A stretch of 64,000 nucleotides of DNA from a bacterium (GTDB lineage Bacteria; Myxococcota; UBA727; JAUIJE01). The notes under the pieces are model-generated. The model was not told where the DNA came from. It worked only from the letters and a program-made list of their open reading frames with translations, and did not search any database. A program made the translations under genes and the position numbers. Below, in pieces: positions 25,607 to 34,570 of the stretch (the first letter of the stretch is position 1; each line of letters opens with the position of its first letter). The stretch lies in NCBI GenBank assembly GCA_030431455.1, contig JAUIJE010000002.1:443294-507293 (forward strand), read 5' to 3'.

Positions 25607-26452
25607 ATGGGGACAAAGACAAGCGTGGCCATGGTCGTGGTCGTCGGCATCGGCGCGGGGCTCGGTTGTTTTCCCGAGGCCGTGCCCACCGATTTGGTCG
25701 ACTTCCGCCGGCTGGAGGTCCGGGCCAACCCGGTGGGCATGGTGGGCCCCCTGGCGGGGACCACGGGGTTGTTTCCGCCCGGCCTGCGCGCGGACTTTTT
25801 TGAACCCCAGCAAGGTGACGGGTGCATGTTGCACCAGGCCTACCGCGGGTTGATCGGGCCGCTGGAGATGCCCCCGTTCGTGTTTCGGGGGTCCGATTGC
25901 GTCGAGCCGATCTTCGCCCCCACGGACAAGGAGGCGTTGCTGCTCGCGCTCCGCCACGAAAACGAGATCGCCTTCTTTCATGAGGGCGAGGTGGACCCGG
26001 TGGTCTCGGTGGCGTTGCCCCCGCTGGTCACAGATTTTGGCCCCGCGGACGTGGCGCTCTTTGAAGACCCCAACCTCACCGTGCCCGTGCCGGTGGTGGT
26101 CGAAGACGGCCAGGTGGTGCTGCCCGAGGCGCCGGTGTGGCTGTCGCTGGGCGTCGTGCCCGACGACGCCTTCGTGACGATTTGGGCATCAGACATCAAC
26201 CGCTTCGAGTCCCCGGACGTCGTCGAGCTCGAGCTGAACGGTGCCGGCAACGCCGTGCGCATCGCCATCGACGACATCTACGAAGACTCGTTGTTTGGCA
26301 CCGAGCGGCCGCGCCGCGCGTCGCTGTTCGAGGTGGACCTGGTCCTGGACCCGGCGGACGACGCGTGTCCCACCCTGGTCGGCGACGTGGCGTGTGTGCT
26401 CGAGGGCATTCACCACGTCGCGCCCCTGAAGGTCCCCGCGCCCCCGCCGTGA
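25607..26452 (+). CDS. Predicted lipoprotein, unknown function
   Basis: 281 residues. The signal region VAMVVVVGIGAGLGC ends in a lipobox-like GLGC (Cys21). The mature part is beta-rich and acidic, with six further Cys (DGCML, SDCVE, DACPT and DVACVLEG among them). A weak purine-rich stretch precedes the ATG. No recognised family; likely envelope protein. Confidence 0.72.
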   Translation: MGTKTSVAMVVVVGIGAGLGCFPEAVPTDLVDFRRLEVRANPVGMVGPLAGTTGLFPPGLRADFFEPQQGDGCMLHQAYRGLIGPLEMPPFVFRGSDCVEPIFAPTDKEALLLALRHENEIAFFHEGEVDPVVSVALPPLVTDFGPADVALFEDPNLTVPVPVVVEDGQVVLPEAPVWLSLGVVPDDAFVTIWASDINRFESPDVVELELNGAGNAVRIAIDDIYEDSLFGTERPRRASLFEVDLVLDPADDACPTLVGDVACVLEGIHHVAPLKVPAPPP

Positions 26453-26533
26453 CGCGGTGACGCGGAGCGCCCCCCCGACCCCTCGGGCCCGGCGCTCCCG
26501 CACCCCCCACCCCCCACCCCTCCGCGGGCCCGC

Positions 26534-26571
26534 GGGGGGCCGTGTCCCCAAGCCAGGAAAAACGGCCCCCC
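26534..26571 (+). terminator. Hairpin after the lipoprotein gene
   Basis: GGGGGGCCGT (26534-26543) pairs with ACGGCCCCCC (26562-26571) around an 18-nt loop. No T-run follows, so it could be a Rho-type or processing hairpin rather than an intrinsic terminator. It separates the lipoprotein from the S33 hydrolase promoter. Confidence 0.45.
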
Positions 26572-26595
26572 AGGCGAGATCTAGCCTTTGTTCTT

Positions 26596-26619
26596 TACAT
26601 ACATTCATGAATGTTTAAT
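26596..26619. promoter_or_regulatory. AcrR-like TetR operator
   Basis: TACATACATT-CATG-AATGTTTAAT, containing a perfect 14-bp palindrome ACATTCATGAATGT at 26601-26614. It has the architecture of the E. coli AcrR site (TACATACATT-N4-AATGTATGTA). It lies upstream of an operon that ends with an AcrR/TtgR-like tetR gene, so it is probably the autoregulatory operator. Confidence 0.65.
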
Positions 26620-26638
26620 TTGGCGGCGAACGTGGCGG

Positions 26639-26746
26639 ATGCGGCACGAACGCTGGAGGTGGCGGATGCGCCACGAACGCTGGAGGTGGCGGATGCGCCA
26701 CGAACGTTGGAGGTGGCGGGTGCGGCACAAACGCTTGTGGTGGTGG
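26639..26746 (+). repeat. 27-bp tandem repeat (four units) over the hydrolase start
   Basis: Units begin at 26639, 26666, 26693 and 26720 with few differences. Each encodes (M/V)RHERWRWR or a variant. Units end in GGAGG followed by TGGCGG and then ATG or GTG, so every repeat adds a ribosome-binding site and start codon. Confidence 0.9.
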
Positions 26747-27817
26747 GGCGGGCTTGTGGTGGCGGGGCTTTTGGCCGGGCCGCTCCTGGTCCGGGCGGCG
26801 CTGCAAGCCCAACGGGCCGAGGCGATGCACATCGCGGCGCCCCCGGGCATCGATGAATCGTCGTTTGTGACCATCGGCGGGGTGCCTCAGTGGATCAACG
26901 TGCGGGGGCACGACCGGCACAAGCCGTTCGTGCTCTACCTCGACGGGGGCCCGGGCAAGCCGTCCACCGCGTGGATGCACCTGCAACAGCTCGAGCTCGA
27001 GCGCCACGTGGTGATGGTCCACTGGGAGCAACGGGGGGCGGGCAAGTCATACTCCAGCGACATTGACCCGGCGACCATGACCATCGAGCGGTTCGTGCAG
27101 GACGGCATCGAGGTCATCGACCACCTGCGGCGCACCTACGGGGTGGAGAAGGTGGTGCTTTTGGGGCATAGCTGGGGCACGCAGCTGGGGGTGCTGATGG
27201 CCCAGCGCGCGCCGGAGAAGGTCGCGGCCTACATCGGGGTCGGCCAAGGGGTGGACATCGAAGAAGGTTGGCGGCGCACCCTCGCCGACATCGAGGCGCA
27301 GGCCCGCGCCGACGACAACCAGGAAGAGCTGGCGCTCATCGCGTCCTGGGGCGAGCCGCTTTCCCCCGACGACGTGGAGGAGCTGTTCTGGTTGATGGTC
27401 TCGCACGGGTGCGAGGTGCATGGCCAGACCGGCTACGGGTGGGTCATGGCCGAGATGCTGGTGTCGCCGATGTACAGCCTGGCCGACCACTGGCGGTGGG
27501 CGCAGGGCAATCGGTTCTCCGTCGAGCACATGCTCGACCAACTCAAAGCCCTCGACCTCCGCGCCCAGGTGCCGCGCCTCGATGTCCCCGTGCACCTTCT
27601 GCACGGCCGCTACGACTGCAACACCCACCACGCGGTGGCGCGGGAATGGTTCGAGGCGCTCGAGGCACCGGCGAAGTCGTTCACGTGGTTTGCGCGGTCT
27701 GCGCACAGCCTGCCCTTCGAGGAGCCCGCGCGGTTCCAGCAGGTGGTGGCCGACCTCGTCGAGGCCCTGCCGGAGGGGGTTGCGAGCCCGCGGTCCGTGC
27801 CGCAGAACGGAGGCTGA
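26666..27817 (+). CDS. S33-family alpha/beta hydrolase (proline-iminopeptidase-like), membrane-anchored
   Basis: 383 residues from the first ATG that has a GGAGG box. Alternatives are ATG 26639 (no such box), ATG 26693 and GTG 26720. A very basic N-terminus (RHERWRWR units) leads into a signal anchor (WGGLVVAGLLAGPLLV). The core shows oxyanion motif DGGPG (usually HGGPG), WEQRGAGKS, nucleophile GHSWG, then HGRYD and a C-terminal catalytic His in RSAHSLPF. Peptidase or esterase on the outer face of the inner membrane. TetR gene follows in the same operon. Confidence 0.87.
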   Translation: MRHERWRWRMRHERWRWRVRHKRLWWWGGLVVAGLLAGPLLVRAALQAQRAEAMHIAAPPGIDESSFVTIGGVPQWINVRGHDRHKPFVLYLDGGPGKPSTAWMHLQQLELERHVVMVHWEQRGAGKSYSSDIDPATMTIERFVQDGIEVIDHLRRTYGVEKVVLLGHSWGTQLGVLMAQRAPEKVAAYIGVGQGVDIEEGWRRTLADIEAQARADDNQEELALIASWGEPLSPDDVEELFWLMVSHGCEVHGQTGYGWVMAEMLVSPMYSLADHWRWAQGNRFSVEHMLDQLKALDLRAQVPRLDVPVHLLHGRYDCNTHHAVAREWFEALEAPAKSFTWFARSAHSLPFEEPARFQQVVADLVEALPEGVASPRSVPQNGG

Positions 27818-27829
27818 GGTGACGACGAG

Positions 27830-28438
27830 TTGCGCCGGACCAAAGAAGAGGCCGAACAGACCCGGGCGCGCATTGCCCAATGTGCTTTACAGGTGTTCGC
27901 CCGGCGCGGGTACGCGGCCACCCGGCTCGAAGAGGTCGCGGACGCAGCGGGGGTGACCCGCGGCGCGGTCTATTTTCACTTTCAGGACAAGGCGGGGCTT
28001 TTCCGCGGCGCCCTCGAAGCGCCCTCGGTGCGGCTGGCCCAAGCGATGGGGGCCGCCCTTTTGCAGGAGGCCCCCGCGGTCGAGCGTTTGGTGGGCTGGT
28101 TTGTGGCCGTGCTCGAGCTCGCCGAGACCGACGACGAGGTGCGGGCCGCGCTCGAGGTGCAATGGCTGCGCACCGAGGTGATCGAGGCCTTTGCCGACGA
28201 CATGGCGGCCAAAAAGACCCGCGCGCGCGATATGGTGAACAGCCTCGCGGCGCTGGTGCGCGGGGGGCAAGACGAAGGCGTGTTCGACCAGGGCGCGGAC
28301 CCGCAGGCCGCGGCCACGGGGTTGGTGTCGCTTCTGTTCGGCCTGTTGCAGGGCTGGCTGCTCGACGAGGACATCCCGCTGGGGGCCCGGGGGCGCGACG
28401 CGGTGCGCATCTATTTGCGGGGCTTGGCCCGCGACTGA
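27830..28438 (+). CDS. TetR-family repressor, AcrR/TtgR-like
   Basis: 202 residues from a TTG at 27830, 12 bases behind the hydrolase stop, with GAGG as ribosome-binding site. The N-terminus RRTKEEAEQTRARIAQCAL and the recognition helix GVTRGAVYFHFQDKAGLF match the AcrR/TtgR clade closely. The C-terminal ligand domain is typical in length. The operator-like site at 26596 resembles AcrR sites, so it probably represses its own operon and is released by a lipophilic ligand. Confidence 0.88.
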   Translation: MRRTKEEAEQTRARIAQCALQVFARRGYAATRLEEVADAAGVTRGAVYFHFQDKAGLFRGALEAPSVRLAQAMGAALLQEAPAVERLVGWFVAVLELAETDDEVRAALEVQWLRTEVIEAFADDMAAKKTRARDMVNSLAALVRGGQDEGVFDQGADPQAAATGLVSLLFGLLQGWLLDEDIPLGARGRDAVRIYLRGLARD

Positions 28439-28448
28439 GCGCCGGCGG

Positions 28449-29444
28449 TCAGCGGACGGTGACGCTCTCCACAGAATCGAGGGGGGTCACGTCGGTGCCG
28501 AGGCCCCCGCCCACGAGCAGGATCTCGTCGTTGTGGGGCACGAGCTGGTGGAAGATGCGCGGGGCTTCGGTGGGCCCGACCGCTTCCCAGTCGTCGCCGG
28601 CGTCGTTGAGCCGGTACAGCATGCTCTCGGCCGCGCTGAAGTAAAGCTCGCCATCCGCGCTGGTGGCGCCGCAGCCAAAGCCCCCGAACAGACCACCCCC
28701 GGGGGGCAACACCGGTCCGCGCGACCAATCGTCCTCGACCGGGTCGTACACCCAAGGCTCAACGGGGAACGCCCCGCTCAACATGCCGCCGAGCACATAC
28801 ACTTTGCCGTCGCGGTGGCCGGCGCAGTGGTCGCGCAGCTGGAAGGGCATGTCGTGCTCCTCCCACTGCAGCGGGGTCTGCTCGAGGTCGAGGGACATCC
28901 AGGTCTCGGAGTAGACCCCGGAGCCAGACTCGCCGTGGAGGGTCCAGCCCCCGACGACGTAGATCACGCCGTCCACCAGGGTGAGGCTGTGGGACGCGCG
29001 GGTGTCGGGCATCGCCGGCAGCGCCTCCCAGCTGTCGGTGTCGCGGTCGTAGCGGGCGAAGTCGTCGAGCGACCAGATCTCGATGGGCTCGTCCGCGGCG
29101 TTCATCGAGGTCATGCCGCCAAGGCGGTACAGCGCGCCGTCGTGCACAAACAGGGAGCCTTGTTGCACGGGTATGCCCGGATCGGTGAGCGCCTCCCACC
29201 GCGCGTCGGGGGTGTCGAGGTCGAGACGAATGAAGCGGGACAACGTGTGCTCGCGCGACTGGTCGTGGGCGCTGCCCACATGCCCGCCGTGCACATAGAG
29301 CTGTCCCTCGAAAACGGCCGCGGCCACCGCGTTGGCGGCCTCGGGAAGCGGCTCGTAGTCCGAGCCGACCTGGTCGGGGTCGATTCCGCACCCGACCCCG
29401 CACAACAAGGTGGCGATCCCCAAAGCCCACGTCCCACGATGCAT
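28449..29444 (-). CDS. Kelch-repeat beta-propeller lipoprotein
   Basis: 331 residues. Lipobox VGC (Cys19) after a short signal. Kelch blades are visible as GG pairs and W spacing: LYVHGGHVG, LYRLGGMTS, IYVVGGWTL, VYVLGGMLS and ILLVGGGLG, with intervening RYDRDTDSWEALPAMP units. Five or six blades form a propeller. AGGAGG precedes the ATG. Secreted and anchored; ligand unknown. Confidence 0.87.
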   Translation of the reverse strand: MHRGTWALGIATLLCGVGCGIDPDQVGSDYEPLPEAANAVAAAVFEGQLYVHGGHVGSAHDQSREHTLSRFIRLDLDTPDARWEALTDPGIPVQQGSLFVHDGALYRLGGMTSMNAADEPIEIWSLDDFARYDRDTDSWEALPAMPDTRASHSLTLVDGVIYVVGGWTLHGESGSGVYSETWMSLDLEQTPLQWEEHDMPFQLRDHCAGHRDGKVYVLGGMLSGAFPVEPWVYDPVEDDWSRGPVLPPGGGLFGGFGCGATSADGELYFSAAESMLYRLNDAGDDWEAVGPTEAPRIFHQLVPHNDEILLVGGGLGTDVTPLDSVESVTVR

Positions 29445-29566
29445 AAAAGCACCTCCTGGTCAGCTCGTGTCAGGTTCGCGGTCGCGTTTCAACCGGGGCG
29501 GTGTGCGCGCGCGCACCGGCCAATGCCTTTGAACCACCCCGGCGTCACCGTCTGGCCCGGGCGCGT

Positions 29567-30940
29567 TCAGGGGCAAAAGGCGCTGTAGCTCCCGAGGTCG
29601 CACGCGAACAGGGCGCCGTTGGAGTGGATGTTGGGGGTGGGGTCGTCCATGGACGTGAGGTTCGGCAGGTTCAGCGTCTGCAAGCTGCCGTTGGTGTAGA
29701 CGCTCAGGCTCTTGAGGTGCTGGACCGAGGGCATCGAGATGCTCTGCAGTTCGGGGTTGGTGTCGACGGACAGCAGCCAGCCGGGCACGTCGACGAGAGA
29801 GGGCACATAGAGCTGGTGCAGGAACGCGTTCTGCTTGATGTAGAAGCGGTATTCGACGGTGTCGAGGGCGCCGATGTCCAAGGTGAGCAGCGCGGGGTTT
29901 TTCGCGATGAGAAAGTCGTAGGCGCTGGTCAAGGCGGGGAGCTGAATCTCCGCGAGGCTGGTGTTGCCCTTGCCGGTGTAGAGCTCGTCATACCCGATGG
30001 CGACCGCGTCGGTCACCGTCTGGAGGGCGGGCAACGACAAGCTCTGGAGCGCGTCGCAGTCGCCGACGGTCAGGTTCGCCAGCGAGGTGAGGTCGTTGAA
30101 GACGACCGCGCCCAATGCGCCGTTCGCGTCGAGCCACAAGTCGTCGAGGGCGGGGAGGTTCGGGGCGCTGATCGCGAGCAGCCCGTCGTTGTCCCGGATG
30201 ACCATGTCGGTGCCCACGCTTTGCAGCGCAGGGAAATCCACCGCCACGATGCCGCTGTTCTCGATGTGAATGCCGCCCCCGACCGCGGTCAGGGCACTCC
30301 AGGTCACGTCGAGCGCCCCGTCGATGCCATAGAACCGGATGTCGCCGCCGATGGACGCGAGGGCGGGAAGCTGGAGCGCGGTGAGCTCGTCGCTGGCGCT
30401 CTCGATCTCCAGATCTCCGCCCAGGGTCTGGAGCGCGGGCAACGACACCGACGTCAGTCCCTCGGCGTCAATCACCAGGTGCCCATCGAGGGCCGTGCAC
30501 CCGGCGATCGCCGCGACGTCGAACGAGTTCGTGATGACGTACGTCCCGGCAAACGCGGCGCACGCGTCTCCATCGCCGTCTCCATCCCCATCGCCATCTC
30601 CATCCCCGTCGCCATCTCCATCTCCATCGCCGTCTCCATCGCCGTCTCCATCTCCATCGCCATCTCCATCGCCGTCGCCATCGCCGCCCACGTCGACACA
30701 GAGGTCGCTGAAACAGCTCAGGCCCACATCGCAGGCCCCGCCCGCGGTGCACGGGCAACCCTCCGCCCCGATGGGGCAATCCCCGTCGCCATCGCCGTCG
30801 CCGTCGCCATCCCCGTCACCGTCGCCATCGCCCTGCGCGTCGGGGCCCGCGTCCTGCCCGCCGTCGTCCTCGCCGCCGGTACAGGACAGACAAAGGGACA
30901 ACGAGCCCACCAAGATCGCCAGCCGCACCGCGCGTTTCAT
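29567..30940 (-). CDS. GD-linker lipoprotein with receptor-L-domain-like repeats
   Basis: 457 residues. Signal MKRAVRLAILVGSLSLCLSC with lipobox (Cys20). Two GD tracts (9 and 20 pairs) flank a small Cys-rich module (CPCTAGGACDVGLSC). The C-terminal 310 residues are about twelve repeats of the pattern LPALQTLGGDLEI, an Ecm33/receptor-L-type right-handed beta-helix. The ATG at 30940 precedes the signal. Possibly adhesive or carbohydrate-binding. DUF1552 and DUF1592 genes lie upstream on the same strand, 73 bases away. Confidence 0.82.
   Translation of the reverse strand: MKRAVRLAILVGSLSLCLSCTGGEDDGGQDAGPDAQGDGDGDGDGDGDGDGDGDCPIGAEGCPCTAGGACDVGLSCFSDLCVDVGGDGDGDGDGDGDGDGDGDGDGDGDGDGDGDGDGDGDGDGDACAAFAGTYVITNSFDVAAIAGCTALDGHLVIDAEGLTSVSLPALQTLGGDLEIESASDELTALQLPALASIGGDIRFYGIDGALDVTWSALTAVGGGIHIENSGIVAVDFPALQSVGTDMVIRDNDGLLAISAPNLPALDDLWLDANGALGAVVFNDLTSLANLTVGDCDALQSLSLPALQTVTDAVAIGYDELYTGKGNTSLAEIQLPALTSAYDFLIAKNPALLTLDIGALDTVEYRFYIKQNAFLHQLYVPSLVDVPGWLLSVDTNPELQSISMPSVQHLKSLSVYTNGSLQTLNLPNLTSMDDPTPNIHSNGALFACDLGSYSAFCP
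30566..30685 (-). repeat. GD-coding tract, 20 units
   Basis: 120 bases encoding 20 Gly-Asp pairs; a second tract of 9 pairs lies at 30779-30832 in the same gene. Codons are mixed. Confidence 0.95.
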
Positions 30941-31013
30941 GACATGCCTCCCTCGGGAGGAAACGAACCAGCCCCCCAGATCGGACAAGCACCCCGCGTC
31001 CGCCGTGGGGCGG

Positions 31014-32567
31014 CTAGGTCAGGCGCGGCAGCGGCCCGGTCATGTCGATGGTGCCGGTGATGTTCGCGTGGGGAACCGACCCCTGCACGCTCTGAACCGT
31101 GCCCATGTGATTTTGTGACAAGCCAAAGGCCTGGAGGATCGACACCAAATAGTGGTTGTAGGGGGTGCCGGTGTATTCGTTGTTGTAGTTGCGGTTCCAG
31201 GGGTTGGGGTTGTTCTGGGCGTACTTGATGTAGCGGCCGGTGTTGAAGTGGCCGCCGACGTTGCCGAGCATGACGGTGTGGTAGTGCTCGTGGCCGTGGT
31301 TGCCGTGGGACATCTCCTTCACCCACAGCACCAGGGTGTTGTCGAGCATGGTGGAGCCGTCGGCCTCGGGGATGGCGTCGAGGCGGTCACAGAGCTGGGC
31401 CACCCACTGGGCCTGCTGCACGTCGAGGGCGGTGTTGGCTTGGGCCGCGGCGGTGTACTCGGGATCGAGCGGCACATCGTAGTCTTGGTTGGGGCCCGAG
31501 TGGTGATCGATGGCGTGGTGCCAGTCCACGGACGTGTCCACCCCGACGAGACTCGAGGGCGCCCACTGCAGGTCGCGAATGGACACCACCCGGGTCAGGT
31601 CACACGAGAACGCGGCCGCGGTGATGTCGAACCAATGGTTGAGGTCCTCGACGAACATCGCCTCGTCGGTGGCGCCCACCGGACCGGGGGCCGGGGGCAA
31701 CTGGCAGCCGAGCACCGGCCCTTGGGCCAGCCCCTGCTGCAGCTCCAGCAATATGGTGCGGTGGGCATCGAGCCGCTGCCGGTCCGCCAACGAGAGCTTG
31801 GGCAACAATGACGCATAGTGGGCGGACACGCGGTTGAACACGTCGTCCTGGGCGAGTTGGCGGGGCGAGGGCATCTCTCCGTCGGGGGTCACGCCCTGGA
31901 AAATGCGGTTGAACGCGACCTGGGGGTCGGCTTCGAAGGGCACCCGGTCCACGCTGGTCTGGCTCGCGTCCGACCAGCGATAGAACGAAGAGTGGAAGGG
32001 ATCGATGGCGTAGCGCCCGCCATAGATGGGCAGGGAGAATGCCAATGGATCGTGGAGGGGGTTTTCCGTGGCCCGGATGTGGTCGGAGATGAGCTGGTCG
32101 ATGGACGGGTGCGATCCGTGGCATTTGACCTCGTCGTACACGTAGGCGCCGTAGGCCCCGGTGAGGCACGCGAGGTGGGCGGAGGCGTGGGCGTCTCCGT
32201 CCTCGTACCGCGACGAGAGGTAGGCGAGGCCCTCGGTGACGATCATCTTCGAGCGGTGGGCGTACAGCGGGGCGAGGGTGGGCGAGAAGTCCTCGAGCGC
32301 GAGTCCGGTGAGGTCAAACTCGAACTCCAAGTCGTCGGGCACCAACTGGTTGGTGGCGTAGTCGTACAGGTCGTACGCGCTCCACGCCGCGGGGGCGCCC
32401 GGGGGCCGCAGGTTGAGGGACCGGCAGTGGGCGCCCCCCGACGAGAACAGCACCACCAGCCGCTTGGGCGGGGTCATGCCCTGGGCCCGCAGCGACAGCG
32501 ACGGCAACATGGCCGAGGCGCCCGCGAGGCCGGCGGCTTGCAAGAATCGACGACGGTTGAATGTCAT
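31014..32567 (-). CDS. Tat-exported DUF1552 protein
   Basis: 517 residues. The N-terminus MTFNRRRFLQAAGLAGASAML is a twin-arginine signal. The body carries the DUF1552 pattern: RLVVLFSSGGAHCRSLNL, SHPSIDQLISDH, HHSGPNQDYDV, and MSHGNHGHEHYHTVMLGN with clustered His (possible metal site). It overlaps the DUF1592 stop by ATGA, so the two are one operon. This pair is common in Planctomycetota and Myxococcota; enzymatic role undetermined, perhaps sulfatase/phosphatase-fold. Confidence 0.9.
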   Translation of the reverse strand: MTFNRRRFLQAAGLAGASAMLPSLSLRAQGMTPPKRLVVLFSSGGAHCRSLNLRPPGAPAAWSAYDLYDYATNQLVPDDLEFEFDLTGLALEDFSPTLAPLYAHRSKMIVTEGLAYLSSRYEDGDAHASAHLACLTGAYGAYVYDEVKCHGSHPSIDQLISDHIRATENPLHDPLAFSLPIYGGRYAIDPFHSSFYRWSDASQTSVDRVPFEADPQVAFNRIFQGVTPDGEMPSPRQLAQDDVFNRVSAHYASLLPKLSLADRQRLDAHRTILLELQQGLAQGPVLGCQLPPAPGPVGATDEAMFVEDLNHWFDITAAAFSCDLTRVVSIRDLQWAPSSLVGVDTSVDWHHAIDHHSGPNQDYDVPLDPEYTAAAQANTALDVQQAQWVAQLCDRLDAIPEADGSTMLDNTLVLWVKEMSHGNHGHEHYHTVMLGNVGGHFNTGRYIKYAQNNPNPWNRNYNNEYTGTPYNHYLVSILQAFGLSQNHMGTVQSVQGSVPHANITGTIDMTGPLPRLT

Positions 32568-34570
32568 GGCTGGCCTCCGCCGAAGCTTTTGTCGAGGGTG
32601 CCGAAGGCGAACTCCGGGTGGGTGGCGATGGCCCGGACCAGGGCCTTCAGGTCGTAGCCGGATTGGGCAAACGGCTGCTTGACCTCCTCGACGAAACACT
32701 CGCCAGAGGCCACGTCGTGGCCCAACGCATATTGTGAAAAGCGGCGGGTCACGCAGGTATGCACCATTTCGCTGTTGACCAAAAAGTCCGCGAGATCGCC
32801 GACCCCACCGAAGGTGTAGGAGGCGAACAGCCCGGAGTCGTCCACGGGCAGGCCGTTGTCGGTGTCGCGCATCGCCCCCAGGGGCCCGTAGCGTTCGAAG
32901 GTGTAGCCCACCGGGTTGATGATGCTGTGGCAGGACGCGCACGAGCCCGACAATGTCAGCGCATCGGTGGCCTGGCGGTTGGTCTGGGTGTCGCCTTGTT
33001 CGACCTCGGCGCCTTCGGCCTCGGGCGGGGGGGCCCCGAGCTCAAAGCACATCAAGCGCTCCAGCACGAACTTCGCGCGTTTGATCGGAGACGGCTCGGT
33101 GGCGTGGCCCCGGCTGGCCAAAAACCCGCCTTGGGTGAGCACCCCGAAACGCGGCTCGGTGTGGGTGACCCGGGACCAGCCCCCCGGGGGGTTGAGCCCG
33201 TAGAGGGGGGCGATGGCGTCGTTGACGAAGGTCTCGTCGGAGGTGAGCACGGTCTGGAGGGTCGCGTCCTCCGCGAGCACGATGTCGCGGATGAAGCGGC
33301 GGCTCTCCTCGATCAGGGATTGTTTGACCGTGTCGTCGAAGCCGCTGTCCGCGGGCTTTTGGGAATAGCGGACGGCCTCGAGGTCGAGCCAGGCCGAGAA
33401 GATGAGGGTGAGCCCGTCCACCGCCCGATCGTCGGCGAGCAATCGGTCGACCTGGGCTTCGAGCCCGGACAGGTTCGACAGTTCGCCCATCTCCGCCGCG
33501 GTCAAGAGCTCGTCGTCCGGGGTGGTGCCCCAGATGAGATAGGACAAGCGGGTGGCGGTCTCGAAGGGGGTCAGGCTGGTGGCGCCCGCGTCCGGGTCCA
33601 GTCCCATTTCGAGCTTGTACAAGAACGCGGGCGACTCGAGCATGGCTTGGAGCGCGATCTCCGCGGAGAGGTCAAAGTCGTCCGCGGTGGGTCCGCTTTC
33701 GAAGAAGGACACGAACAAGTCCTCTTCTTCTGTGGACAGCGGCCGGCGAAACAGCCGCCGTCCCTGTTGCTGGACCCACTGCAGACCGCAGCTCACCCCG
33801 TCGGCGGCGTCGCAGGGCAGGTACGTGGCGAGGTCGGCGGCCACCGCCTGGGCGATGGCCTGGGCGTTGAGGTGGTCGTACTCGGTGACGAGGGTGGACG
33901 GCGACGAGCTGAGCGCCTGGTTGTCGAAGAGGTTGCGCGTCTCGTTGGCCACCACCGCGAGGTTGGGCATGGTCGTCGACGGAAACAGCGCGGCCAGGGT
34001 GCGGGACAGCTCGGCGTTGCTCAGCCGGCGCACCGGGGCCTGCACATCGACGACCACGTCGTCGCAGGTCCGGGCGCCGGGGTCTTCGCACGAGCCCGGG
34101 GCGCGAAAGCGGTTGGTCATCTCGCGCAGGGCGAGCGCCTCGGGGCCGCCGGGCTCGATGACCTCGCCGCCCCCGTGGGGCAACAGGAACGTGGGCTTTT
34201 CGAGGTAGAGCGGGTCGGCCACTTGGTCGGCGAGGCCAAGCGCCTGCAAGGCGCTGAAGTTGGCGTCGAGTCCGGCTTGGTTGTCGCCGGGCTGCAGCAG
34301 CAACCGGGTGTGCCCGGCCGCGCCGCCCTCGGTGTGGCAGGCGACGCACGCGTCGAGCACGGGCTGCACGTCGCTCGCGAAAAACGCGCGATCGGTGACG
34401 CACCCCGGTCCCCCGACGAGGCCGGGCCGCGAGGGGATGACCGTGCCGTCGCCGCCCCCTTCGGGTTCGGGCAGGTCGTCGCCCAGGTTGTTCAGGCCCA
34501 CCAGGACCGTGCACCCGGGGGCGACGGCCAAAAGGGCCCCCCACAAGGCGATGTTGCGGATCTGCTGCAT
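32564..34570 (-). CDS. DUF1592/DUF1588/DUF1585-type lipoprotein with c-type haem motifs
   Basis: 668 residues. Lipobox APGC (Cys19). Order: a cytochrome-like region with CVACH near residue 75, DUF1595/1587-like helices (RRLSNAELSRTLAALFP), DUF1592 (SPAFLYKLEMGLDP, TRLSYLIWGTTPDDELL), DUF1588 with a second haem motif CASCH in SGSCASCHSIINPVGYTFE, and DUF1585 (ALVRAIATHPEF). Domain calls are from family knowledge. It likely passes electrons to or works with the Tat-exported DUF1552 partner encoded downstream. GGGGAG ahead of the ATG. Confidence 0.9.
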   Translation of the reverse strand: MQQIRNIALWGALLAVAPGCTVLVGLNNLGDDLPEPEGGGDGTVIPSRPGLVGGPGCVTDRAFFASDVQPVLDACVACHTEGGAAGHTRLLLQPGDNQAGLDANFSALQALGLADQVADPLYLEKPTFLLPHGGGEVIEPGGPEALALREMTNRFRAPGSCEDPGARTCDDVVVDVQAPVRRLSNAELSRTLAALFPSTTMPNLAVVANETRNLFDNQALSSSPSTLVTEYDHLNAQAIAQAVAADLATYLPCDAADGVSCGLQWVQQQGRRLFRRPLSTEEEDLFVSFFESGPTADDFDLSAEIALQAMLESPAFLYKLEMGLDPDAGATSLTPFETATRLSYLIWGTTPDDELLTAAEMGELSNLSGLEAQVDRLLADDRAVDGLTLIFSAWLDLEAVRYSQKPADSGFDDTVKQSLIEESRRFIRDIVLAEDATLQTVLTSDETFVNDAIAPLYGLNPPGGWSRVTHTEPRFGVLTQGGFLASRGHATEPSPIKRAKFVLERLMCFELGAPPPEAEGAEVEQGDTQTNRQATDALTLSGSCASCHSIINPVGYTFERYGPLGAMRDTDNGLPVDDSGLFASYTFGGVGDLADFLVNSEMVHTCVTRRFSQYALGHDVASGECFVEEVKQPFAQSGYDLKALVRAIATHPEFAFGTLDKSFGGGQP

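Noticed and set aside
26601-26614. ACATTCATGAATGT as a terminator stem
   Set aside because: It has no loop of usable size, sits upstream of genes, and fits the AcrR-type operator better.
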